DNA of 64,000 bases from Brasenia schreberi. Its lineage: Eukaryota > Streptophyta > Magnoliopsida > Nymphaeales > Cabombaceae. The notes under the pieces were generated by a model, which had not been told where the DNA came from, ran no database searches, and was given only the letters and a program-made list of their open reading frames with translations. Of the stretch, positions 10,330-21,444 are shown in pieces (position 1 is the first letter of the stretch; each line of letters begins with the position of its first letter). Location of the stretch: assembly GCA_036023115.1 (NCBI GenBank), contig JAYKKT010000074.1, forward strand, positions 13,997,501 through 14,061,500. Direction: 5' to 3'. Position numbers and translations under genes: made by a program.

Positions 10330-12240
10330 TATGCTCCGTACCCATGTTGTTACCTATGGGTGAAAAGAGAACCCAAACTTGTATATGTCTAGTTAAGATT
10401 GGTTAAAACCTTCCCATTCATAACAATCTAGCCAACGAGATGCCAAGCACTATCATAAGTCGAATCCGACATATCATAAATTCAATCCCCTGAACTCTTG
10501 TCAAACTAAAGTAAAACTCATAACAGGGATCAAACGACACAATGCATTAGACATGGCTGGTTTGGAAATGGTGGTTTCTATCAAAACTGAATGAGACAGG
10601 AACTGAAACCGGAGACCACCTTGTTTGGCTTCAATTCTACTTCTCATAGAGCTGGAACCGAAAGCAGTGGTACCAAACCATTGGTTCTTTTTTCTTAATC
10701 TCAAACTCTTTGATGATTTTTTCGGTTCCAAGTAATTTAGGACACGAACTAGAAACCTGCCCAATCTCGGTTCAGTTCTAATTCCCCTTTTTGGATAAAA
10801 AACAGCAGTTCCGGTTTACCTGGAGCCAAATATATCTATAATACATGTGATGACATCTCCTTTCATTTTTGTCACAACATCCTCTACACACATCTACGCC
10901 ATGAGAATAACTCACCACCAGCGAGATAGGAATCAGTTCCAATTCTCCGTTTTGGATAAAAACCAGCTAAACCTTAGTCATGCGAAAGGAACTAAGGTTC
11001 GGAGTGCTGATAACATCTCTTTATTGGTGAACTGGTATGGACATACTGGAAAGCCAACTACATCAAAACCTTTTCAAATCTAATGCACAAGGCAAATTAA
11101 GAGTTTGATTAAAGGAACTAGGTTCCTCATTTGCATTTATACATACATAATCTTTTTATAAAAGAATTCAAAGCTTAAAAGACACACATGCACTCTCTCA
11201 AAGTTGAACTCTTACTAGTGGCAACGGCATTAGAGCACCCTACCATTATGTTAACGCCATGAGTGCTCTTCATTTATATTCAAGATGGATATACACATCC
11301 TTTTTACTATTCACACACCCTACTTTTCACATGTTTTTTAAAGTACCGGTCAGTAATTACCAACATACTCCTTTTCATTTAAACATTCTTGTGGGTGTAT
11401 CATTGTTAGCTGCTCTTTTTTCCATTTAATATTCGTTCCTTGACCAACCTCAGCCACCCATCCATTTTTAGCAAAGAAACTCATTGAAATCTGCCAAAAA
11501 AAGGAGAAGACTAAAAGAGAAGAGAAAATAAATATGAGGTCCATTCAAAGAGGGATTTGGTGATTTTTCAAGGTATGTTATTGAATTGGTTTAGTCGTTG
11601 TCGTTTTTTAGGTTGAATTCTCGTTGAAAAACCCATCGAGTTTTTGTTTTGAGACACACACTAGACACATCTCTCCAACATGGGAGATGCGGCTAGTGAG
11701 TGAGTTTCTCTTTGTAGGAGACATGCATGTGTCATATTTCTCATATAGGAGAGACACACCTAGTGTGTGTCTCTTGTTTCGAGCAATCTTATTTGACTAA
11801 CTTATTTTTCTTTTTGATATGCAAATATGGCTCATGGTGCATGAGTAAAAGGACATAATGTATGTCCGTGCTTCATGTAGGAGACACAATGATATACTGA
11901 GGATGACTTCCTATACGACAATGAGGAGAAAACAATAATAACATTTTGGTAAATACAAATATTGCAAAAGTTGAACCTTCACGTTATAAGGAGGATATAG
12001 ATACAAGAGAGATTGAGATTCATTTTGCAGAGAGTGAGAATGAGAGAAATGTCAAGATTACTCTTTAACTTTGAAAGTTGCATTCCTTATAAGATGTGGC
12101 AGAAACAATTAATTTCTCACTTTAGTGAAATTGCGCATTCAATATCAATACTCACTATTCCATCGGACTCAGTAAATATAAAAGTATAAAAGTGAACAAC
12201 TCAGACAAAGTATATTATTGGCATAACATGATTAATGAAA
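10330..12240. other. Intergenic, no gene recognised
   Basis: No conserved coding segment was recognised. The stretch holds a 14-bp perfect inverted repeat (GAGACACACACTAG at 11651-11664 and its complement at 11760-11773). AT-rich DNA makes up most of the remainder, and short open frames lack recognisable motifs. Confidence 0.5.
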
Positions 12241-12299
12241 AGAACATATGTGAAACCTGATAAATGAGTGGGCTAATTGGACATGAAGGTTTGTTGTAT

Positions 12300-12535
12300 G
12301 AAATTATAAAACATATGTTGTTGATTGCTTTTATCAAGTGCTAACAAGCAAACACAAACAACTTTCACATACCATGAGTGAGATAACTATCACACTTCAT
12401 GATGTCCATGAGATACTTGGTCTTCCAATAGAGAAACAATTTGTTGTCTTGACACGAGAAATAGTGGCTAGAAGGAAGAAAGATATTTGTAGTAATAGGT
12501 TAGCGATGGGCATCAAAGAAGTAGTGTTATAAATT
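12300..12535 (+). pseudogene. Plant mobile domain (PMD) fragment
   Basis: The plus-strand translation contains MSEITITLHDVHEILGLPI, which matches the conserved plant-mobile-domain signature (GEMTITLQDVxxILGLPIDG in typical members). Upstream residues (FYQVLTSKHKQLSHT) fit the segment preceding that motif. PMD proteins occur both as MAIN/MAIL-type nuclear proteins and captured in Mutator-like or gypsy transposons. Only about 60 residues are recognisable, with no start or complete domain, so this is a remnant. The flanks show no clear transposon ends. Confidence 0.6.
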
Positions 12536-12539
12536 AATT

Positions 12540-13660
12540 TTGGAGCTATTAAGTTTGAGGTGCTCTAAAGTAAATTTTCGAGAAAGGGGATGAGTAACAA
12601 AAATAAGATTTTATTTTATTTATTATATTAGCTAGGTTGTACATTATAGAAAGATAAGTTTAGAGACCAAGTGTCAATAATGATATACACATATAAACAC
12701 AAGATCATTAGATGACTGACCATTATACTTGGAGTGTAACAATATTAACATACTTGTATATGTAGTTAGGAAAGACATACCGAATAGTAGCACAATAACT
12801 TAGTAGGCATTCTTTTTTGGTGGACGTAAGAATTTGTACTATTATTGTTTGTTACAATATCTTACATATAATCATTTTTTATAACTAAACAACTAAGTTA
12901 TACATTTTAATTGTAAGCATAAATTTATAAGTATTTTTCAGTCTTTAGAGTTAGCATGTGACTAGAATGGCAAGATGAGAGAACAAAAAGAGGCGTGAGC
13001 TGAGCGACTGCATTCAGTCTTTAGAAACAAATGTCTTCTAGAGGCAATCTCCTATCGATTGACTCACTAAGTACCGCAAACAATTGGATTTGATGACGAC
13101 AGAGTAGATAATTTATTAAACTAAAACTATATTTTTATTTTTATATTAAATATAATATGTGAACTTGTCCAAATACTATCGATGCATTCATTATATAGAT
13201 ATTATAAAACTATCTATTTAAGATCATATAGTTAGACAATTCAGCCATCGTTAAGGCATCTCAACTACATCGATAAGACATACAACCAAAACCCGACCAG
13301 TTCTTGTTCCAGTTTCGCTTCGAATCCTAAATCATCTAAAGAAAAGACAATAAGTTTTGAATGGAACGGTCGTTTCCAGTTCGAGCTGATTCCGGTTTTC
13401 ATATAACATGGAACTGGAATCAGACTGGATGGTCCCCAAATCTGGGTTTGGTTTGACAGGTTTGGTTTCAACTGATTTCTATCCAAGTTGGTTCGGATCT
13501 AAACTGTCGAGCGGGTTTCAAACTGGTCATGCCAAAGCTATTTAGCTCACCGACTATCGGTTTGGTTTTTAAACTCTATAAAATCAATCACTTTTAACTC
13601 CTAAACTAGTCATTCTTGATTATTTGGGAAGCCTCAGGTTTTAAGAGTTCAACAAGACCA
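12540..13660. other. Intergenic, no gene recognised
   Basis: This is AT-rich DNA without recognisable coding segments. The portion 13265-13500 holds repeated GGTTT/GGAACTGG-type words also found at about 10550-10800, suggesting another diverged dispersed repeat, but I could not define its ends. Confidence 0.4.
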
Positions 13661-13662
13661 TT

Positions 13663-13755
13663 TTTTTTGGGGTTGCAAGAGGAGGCTGAAGCCTAACACT
13701 CACACCCATGCATGCATCCTCTTGGCGAACTCTCCACCAGTAGCAACATGATAAA
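13663..13755 (-). mobile_element. tRNA-related SINE fragment, family S1
   Basis: On the minus strand, GCTACTGGTGGAGAGTTCG (B-box region) is followed by GGGTGTGAGTGTTAGGCTT and CAGCCTC. The same order of blocks is seen at 26440-26555 and 25345-25460. It is truncated and has no clear flanking duplication. Confidence 0.55.
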
Positions 13756-13789
13756 TGTAAGTTTAATTTAAGGTATGTATAAAAGTAAG

Positions 13790-14410
13790 GGTATTATTAT
13801 TTATACATTCTTTTTTACTAAACATACAAATTTTCTATTTTTTTCTGGAAACTATCCATTTCCAATTTTCTCTTTCTTTGATCCCTTTGTTGAGGATATC
13901 ATTTTCTTTAAGAAAAAAAAAAGACGCACTCAATGCACATCATCCTTCAAAAAGTGATGAGGTTCAGTCGCATCATGTTTAGGATAAAAACACACTTACA
14001 ACATGTTGCTTGTAATGATGTATCATGGGCATGCATGTTCCTTAAGTAAAACATATTTTAGGCGTGTTTCGTCATCGGTCATCGGTTTCTTCTAAATATT
14101 TGTAGTGATCGATGATTTTAAATTATATTTTTTATCAATTTTTAATGAGATTTATATTTAAATGAAGATAGAGATTGAGAATAAAAGAGAGAAATCTGAA
14201 AGAGATCGATAAAAACTAAAAAAAATTATTAGTAAAAGTTTAAAAATAATCAAAGAAGAAAAGATTTATAAAGAAATTTGAGAGAGACAACAATATTACT
14301 AGAGATTTAAAGAAAGAAAGATCGAGAAAGATTATTCAAAAGAAAGGAAGACCTGACACAAATCATTGATAGGAGGAAAAAATGGTGAAGAAGGAGAAAG
14401 TGGTGAAAAG
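13790..14410. repeat. Dispersed AT-rich repeat, copy 2 (pair with 9560-10150)
   Basis: This carries the same ordered blocks as copy 1 at 9560-10150, including TTTTTTACTAAACATAC, GCATCATGTTTAGGATAAAA and CCTTAAGTAAAAC, and ends in GAGA-rich sequence. It is diverged and non-coding. Confidence 0.6.
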
Positions 14411-17196
14411 GAAAGGAAGGGAGATATGAAAAAAATGTAATTTGATTTTTTTTTAAAACAATGTATATGTAGCAAAAAAAAGATACATAAATAGCAATTA
14501 TGACAATTAATTATGATTGATTTAAAATTATCACATAGAAAATCCCACTGATATAGTTGGTCACTTGGACGAAGAACGATTCGCGGGTTTGTATTGCTTG
14601 ATGTAGGGAGAGTACAGTACAAATACTGCTGGTAGAGTTAAGTCATGGTTGTGGATGCAAGAAACAACCCAGGGTTCGAACCATACAAATGTATATGACC
14701 AATGAATTGAACCATCGCCACAACCATATCATTCACGGGCAACATTGGACACGAATACACCATTTTAAGGAAATAAGATCCTCAACCACCAACTTATTTG
14801 GCATGAAAACTTTTATACTATGATATAGTTAATCATCATCTTTCGACAAAGTATTTTGTACTTAATGTATATGATATTCAATTAAAAAGTATCAGATACT
14901 AGTGTATTTTTTTAATAGAAACCGTTGTATTAGATTGTATGTACCGTTAAGCACCTGCATGATCACATCTGGGTATTGATCTCGAGACTTTCTAGTCTGT
15001 TTTCTAAGTCGACCCTTACAAGATTTTTGGAGAGCTTTAGCTCATTGCGACTAGATGTTTGGAAGTGGGTGCACAGCAAAGAGATTCGAGCTTCTGTTGT
15101 TTTCACAAGGCCCAGGCGATATGAACAAATAATTCTCCCGCACACAGAGTTGCAGCAACAACGTTGATTTAGCTGTCCACGTAACAAAGGGAGGAGGGAG
15201 AAAAGAACAGGAAGCGCAGATACCCATCAAGTTGTTGCCCTGCCAGGAAGCCACTGGTTCTCCCCACCCAACAGCAAAGGCGGCGTAAGCTGAAGCGTAG
15301 CCGTTGCCGCTCTCCTCTCCGCTGCTATTCTCCATGGACCACGATGCAGGGCTTCTCTCCTCCCTCACTCTGAGAATTAGTGCGTGCATTTGTGCATGTG
15401 TTCGAGGCGATCGATTTGCTGCACAATTGTGTGGATTTTGGAAAGAAACGAGGACACCTGTCCGAGACAATCAAAAGAAACGACGGATCTCCATGTGGAA
15501 TCTCATAGAGATGCTCGATTGAGTTTGCTTTCCACACACACGCATGAAGTTGGTCTATTTAAGTAGATTTTTTCTGACCTACTTTTCTTCTTGGTGTTTG
15601 TCGACTCTTTGGGAGCAAAGTGGTGGAGTTTCTGGGGAATGTTCCTTTATTACAGAGGCTTCCAAGTTAATCATTGAAGAAAATCGCTGAAGTTGACCAA
15701 TTCAAACACTATGGTAAGTGGCGTACTTCAAATTTAGCTTGTGTTTCACCGTAACGGATATTGGAAAGGACTAATGCACAAAAACACGAATTCCCGAAAA
15801 TTTCGATGCGCTTGCATGTAAATTTTGCTGTTGCTACTTTGGAGTGCTTTTACATCACTGAAGTGTTCTACAAAGAGGAAGCGGCAAATTGTTGCACTAT
15901 CTAGGTGGCGCCATTATGGAAAACAGAACCATGAAGCTGATAGTAAGGCATGGAGCGAGTTCCCTTAATCATCCATTGCGGTCCCGATCGCTGTCTAGGA
16001 TCAACCACAAAGCATGCATAATCGTGATTTTTTAGCCCTTTATACAGATTTAAAGAGAAAGTTTCTTAATAATCCAATTGATAACATGACGCTAAAAAGA
16101 AAAGCGATCATGTTAAAATGGTCGCAGGTGTAACACCATATGCTTACAATACAAAAATTTTGGGGAAGTCAAATCTTCATGACATTGGCAATTAGCTTTG
16201 CTCTTTGGTCGGTGCTTAAGATATCTTCTAGGTATAGTACTTCTGGGTTCACATGGACTCTTCTATTTCGTTTTTACCCACAGGACGTGAGGAGTATGTT
16301 GTCCGTGAGGGAGAAATTGGAGATGGATTCTACTTTATTTGGGACGGAAAGGTACTCTTTCCCATTTGAAATCTCTCTTCCTCCCCCAACGGCTTGGAAG
16401 TTAACAAACTACGTATTAAGCGGCATTTAAGTCAATTTGAGTTCACAAGCCAAAGAAAACAAAATTATGCATCAATGTATATCATTTCAATGTTCTATGT
16501 GAAGTGAAAAACTAACCTGAATTCAAAGTAACCAAATCAATGAATACAGTTACTAAAAAGTTATTCCACAAGAAAAATTATACAATCTCCTAATACAATT
16601 CCTAATAGTTCAAAACTAAGATGACATTTGAGAAATAGATGCCAAGAGTACATGTAGTCCAAAAGAAAGGTTCATATGTCATATTATTCAATCTAGTTTA
16701 CATTATCGACTTAAATTAGCAGGAAAAAGAAAGAATGCTTCAACTAAGAGTAACACATGCTTACATATTATACCATTCTAAGAAATATCAATGTCCTCTA
16801 TAAGTATGTATTCTAACCAGTGTTGTTCGATGCGTATCATATCGTGTATGATTTTGGTCTACGATACAATACGTATCGCCCCATATCATAATTTAATACT
16901 AAAAAATTGTTAAAAATCCAAAAAAACAAGAAAACAAGAAAAATATGATAATTGCAAAGAATTTATATAATGCAAAAATTTAGTATATATTCGTCATTCG
17001 CCATTCAATAATTGAAAAAGAAATTACATAATTTGAAGCATTACATGACATCCTTAGAAAAAAATACAACTTTATAATTAAAAAATACATTTATACATTG
17101 ATTTTCTCCTTGCTGAATATTCTCACCATCTTCTGCTTCAAAATCAAAACCATCAAGATGATATTGTTGTTGTGATCCTTTCAAATTAATCCATGC

Positions 17197-20100
17197 CAAT
17201 TTTGCGGGTTTCTCAGCTTCCGTTTGCTTCCCTTCACGTGTGTTCACAGCTCCCCAATGCATTCTACCCCGTCTTTGGTGATCAATGCTCGAAAAAAAGT
17301 TTTCTACAGCGTTCGTGAAAGCCCTCAACTAGGATTGTGTATATATTTTGTATTTTTTGAAGATTTTTTCTTTGTATTTGTTATTTTTTGGTGTTATTTT
17401 TATTTTTTTAATGACAAAATATGACGTTATGAAATGCATGGATATGATTTTTATTATATTTGTGAAGTGGGAGACACTCTATTTGATTGTTATGTGAATA
17501 TTGAGGATTTATGACGTGCTTTTATTTTCAGGTTTTTTATTGAATTGAAGTATTCAATTGAGATGGCATGAAGGGGTGTTAGGGACTCCCAATCTCCGTT
17601 TGATAATTTGACATGGCAGTGGGGTATAGTAGTTGAGGGTTCTAGATTGAAGATCAAATATTTTTTTTATAAGAAGGTGGTTAGTAGTGAAATTTCAAGA
17701 TTGAAACACCACCTAGTAGGGACTAGGAAAAAAGTTATTCCTTTCACGAGTAAAGTTAGAAGTTTGCCAGAAGTCATTAAATGAAAATGTTTTCAGATGA
17801 TTAAGAGCATACATGAGAGGAGACAACAAAATGATGATTTAGGGATGTTTGAGGAAGAGGATGATGATGCTATTGGATTGACTGATAGTATTCCTTTAGA
17901 TGGTAGAACAGAGGTTGGTAGTAGTAGTTTTCGACCATTAAACAGGAGAAAGAGGGTTGCTAAAGATTTTGTAAGTGGAACTGGTAGAAGAGGAAACTCA
18001 TGAAGGAATAGAAGAAGAGCTTCTTGTAGCATACATTCATTTTTTCCTTCTACCACTACACATTATGCTTAACCTAGAATTCCTACTGCTATGGCTTCAA
18101 AACAACTTTATGAATATGCATACCTTGCAGTGGGCAGATGGTTTTATGATGCATGCATTTCATTTAATGCAACAAATAGTTTTCATTTTCAAGCAATGAC
18201 AGATGCAATTGCTAACATTGGTTCAGAATACAAGATATCCTCTAATCAGAAGTTGAGAAGAAAGTTATTAGATAAGATTGTCATAGAAGTGCAACAATAT
18301 TGTTTGACTTTGAGAAAATCTTGGAAGTTGATAGGATGCACTATCATTGCATACGGATAGACGGAGAAGGACTGTTAAATTTTTTTTGTCTAACGTCCTG
18401 AAGGACTTATGTTTTTTATATCTCTAGACATGTCAGAAGAGAGACATACTGCAAAGATCCTAAGGCAAAAGTTTGATAAGGTAATATGCGAGGTTGGGCT
18501 AGAGAATATAGTCCAATTCATTACAGATAATGCAGCTAACTATAAAGCAGTTGGGAAGGAGTTAACAGATACTTATATGACTTTCTATTGGACATCATGC
18601 GCAACCCATTGTTTAGATCTCATTCTTAGGATGTTTGTGAGATGGATGAGATAAAGGCAGCAACTGAGTGTTGCCAAGATATCACCAAATTTATCTATAA
18701 TCATGCCTTTGTATTGTGTATGATGAGGAGATATACAAATGGTGTAGAGCTTCTTCGTACAACTGCAACTTGATTTGTAACAAATTTTTTATCTGTATGG
18801 AGCATTGTAAGACGGAAGCAAGCCTTGAAGAGAATGTTCTCCTCAGATGAGTAACAATAATTTCCAGAGTTGCCTCAAAATAGAAGAAATAGAAAGTTGA
18901 ATAAAATTTCAAAGACAGTCTTCAGGAGTATATTTTCGAATGCATGTGCTAGACTGTTGAGGATTACATGTCCTTTAGTTAAGGTTTTAAGATTAGCTGA
19001 TAGCGAGGAGAAACCATCTATGGGCTACCTTTATGAAACCATTGATAGGATAACAGAAGCTATTAGAAATAATTTTAATGGAAAAAAAAGGGATTATGTG
19101 TCTGTGTGAAACATTAGAGATAATAGATAGAATAAACAATTGTATCAGCCTATTCATGTGACAACATATTACCTAAACCCAACATTTAGGTACTCAGCAA
19201 GCTTCAAAAGGGACTGTGAGGTTAATCAAGGCATTATTAATTGTATAGACAAATTAATACTTGATAAGAGTAGAGCAGATGCTATATAACGAGAGATAGA
19301 GATCTATGATAATACTCTTCACTTGATGGTTTTGCCTGTAGAAATTCGCAATAGCACTAATATGCACCAAGGTAAATTGTTTATCTTTGTATTTAAGTTT
19401 CTTAAATCTTATATTATTGTGGATTATGTCCCTAATGTTTGTCTTTTTCTACAGATGTTTGGTAAAATAGGTTTGGAAGTAATTATCCAAACCTTATAGA
19501 TTTTGCAGTGAGAGTTCCGAGTCAAACCTATAGTGCAACGGGTTGTTTAAGGAATTGGAGTGTCTTTAAACAAATCCATACAAAAAAGTACAACAAGTTG
19601 AAACATAAGCGACTCAGTAACTTAGTTGTTATCTGTTGTAACATACGGCTTCACCAAAGGTAATCTTATATTAGTTACTACTTAAAGACTTAATTCAATA
19701 TTTTGTTTGAATTCAATTGTTAATGTTATTTACTAATTACTTATCTTTCTTTCTTGTAGGCAATTTAAAAAGGTAAATAGAGAAGAAAACCAATTTGATC
19801 AAATAAGTTTGGATAATTTTGATATATTATAAGATAATGAGGAAAATGCACTCTTAACCAAAGAAGACATTGCATAGATTAATTTAGAAGGAGCGCAACA
19901 ACATCATCAAGGATATGAAGATTTTGATTATGAGGCAGAAGGTGGTGAGGATCTTCAACAAGGAGAAGATGAAGATTATTTAGTTAATGATCCTGATTAC
20001 AATATGTGAATGTAAATGTATTTCATTTTTTACTTCAAAATATGTAAAAAAAATTCAATTGTTGAATGGTGAATGATTAATATATACTAAACTTTGCATT

Positions 20101-20237
20101 ATATGAATTCTTTGCAATTATGAGATTTTTTCTAATTTTGTCTGATTTTTTTTGGATTTTTTCTGATTTTTTTAGGATTTTTACTAATTTTTTAATATTA
20201 AAGTACAATACACTATGATACACATTGAACAACACTG
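17197..20237 (+). mobile_element. Degenerate hAT element (copy C) nested in copy B
   Basis: This is a plus-orientation family member. It starts at a sequence corresponding to the GCGGGTTTC region of the leader, so about 240 bp including the left terminus are missing. It ends with the right terminus GAACAACACTG at 20237. It is bounded by near-identical 8-mers, ATCCATGC (17189-17196) and ATTCATGC (20238-20245), which lie where copy B's last exon is interrupted, so it inserted into copy B. The transposase frame (from about 17563) keeps recognisable BED-region, DUF659 (SLDMSEERHTAKIL, FITDNAANYKAVGKEL) and acidic-tail blocks but has numerous stops and frameshifts. It retains Asp in ITDNAANY, unlike copy A. 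Confidence 0.8.
17563..20009 (+). pseudogene. hAT transposase pseudogene of copy C
   Basis: The ATG region is altered (GAGATGGCATGAAGG, with a stop immediately after MA). Zinc-finger cysteine codons are lost (TTTTTTTATAAG in place of the C-x2-C segment). Open pieces correspond to the linker, the FHFQAMTDAIANIG region, the SEERHTAKILRQ region and the CPLVKVLRLADSEEKPSMGYLYE region. The dimerisation exon and acidic tail (to about 20009) contain further stops. It is non-functional. Confidence 0.85.
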
Positions 20238-21349
20238 ATTCATGCAATGCCTTCTTCGGTTAGGAGTGCATTTATTTTATTATCTTTCATAATCCACTCC
20301 TCTAATACATCAAAATTATCTAAATTTAATAAATCAAATTGGTTTTCTTCCCTATTTAACTTTTTTAATTGCATAGAAGAAAGAAAGATAAGTAATTAGT
20401 AAATAATATTAATAATTTAAGTAAAAGAAAATATTGAATTGAATATTTAAGTAGTAACTAACACAAGATTATCTCTATCGGAGCCACATATTATAATGTA
20501 TGAAAACTAAGTCACTGAGTTGCTTATGTTCCAACTTGTTATACTTTTTTGTATGATTGTGTTTAAAGACAATCTAATTCCTTTCACAACTCGTTACACC
20601 AAAGGTTTGGCTCAGAATTATTTCTGCAAAATATCTAAGTTTTACACAATCACTTCCAAACTTATTCTACCAAACATGTGATAGAAAAAGACAAACATGA
20701 GGAACTTAATCCACAATAAATATAAGATTTAAGAAACTTAAATATTAAGATAAACAGTTTACATTTACGCATATTAGTAGTGCAGTTGCGAATTGCTACA
20801 GGCAAGCCTATCAAGAGTATTATCGTAGATCTCCATCTCTCGATGTATAGCATATGCTCTACTCTCATATGTCTATACAATCAATGATACCTCGATTTAC
20901 CTCACTTTCCCTTTTAAAGCTTGCATAATAAATGAATGATGGGTTCATGTGATAGTTGTTGTATGAATAGGTTGACGTAATTCTTTGTTCGATCTATTAT
21001 TTATAATGTTTTACACGGGCACATAATCCCTCTTTCTTTCATTAAAATTGCTTCTAATGGCTTCTTTTTTCTTATCTATGGCTTCATAAAGATAGCACAT
21101 AGATGATTTCTCTTTAATATCAGTCAATCTCAAAACTTTCACTAAAGGACATATAATCCTCAATAGTCTAACGTAGGAATTCCAAAATGTACTCGTAAAG
21201 ATTGTCTCTGAAGTCTCATTCAACTCTTCGTTTCTTCTATTTTCAGTTAACTCTGCAAATTGTTGTCACTCATCTGAAGAAAACATTCTCTTCAAGGCTT
21301 GTTTTTTTTACAATACTCTATACAAATAAGAAATTAGTTGTAAACCGAG

Positions 21350-21444
21350 TTTCAACTGTATGAAAGAGCTCTGCGCCATCTGTATATTTCCTAGCATTTG
21401 CAACTAATGGTGAGATAGCGCAGAGCTCCTTCATACAATTGAAA
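21350..21444. repeat. Imperfect inverted duplication inside hAT copy B
   Basis: Sequence at about 21350-21381 (ATGAAAGAGCTCTGCGCCA region) recurs in inverted orientation at about 21413-21444 with roughly three mismatches over about 31 bp. It lies at the edge of a segment not present in the intact element. It resembles the event at 3146-3233 and the much larger one in copy A. Confidence 0.75.

Noticed and set aside
10177..10392. Open frame with long Tyr/Ile alternation
   Set aside because: Artefact of the (TA)n microsatellite. The same applies to the frames at 28351-28615.
15051..15470. 139-codon minus-strand open frame next to the thioesterase exon 1
   Set aside because: It has no recognisable motif. 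Its composition and overlap with other frames look like chance in a G/C-richer stretch, perhaps a promoter region.
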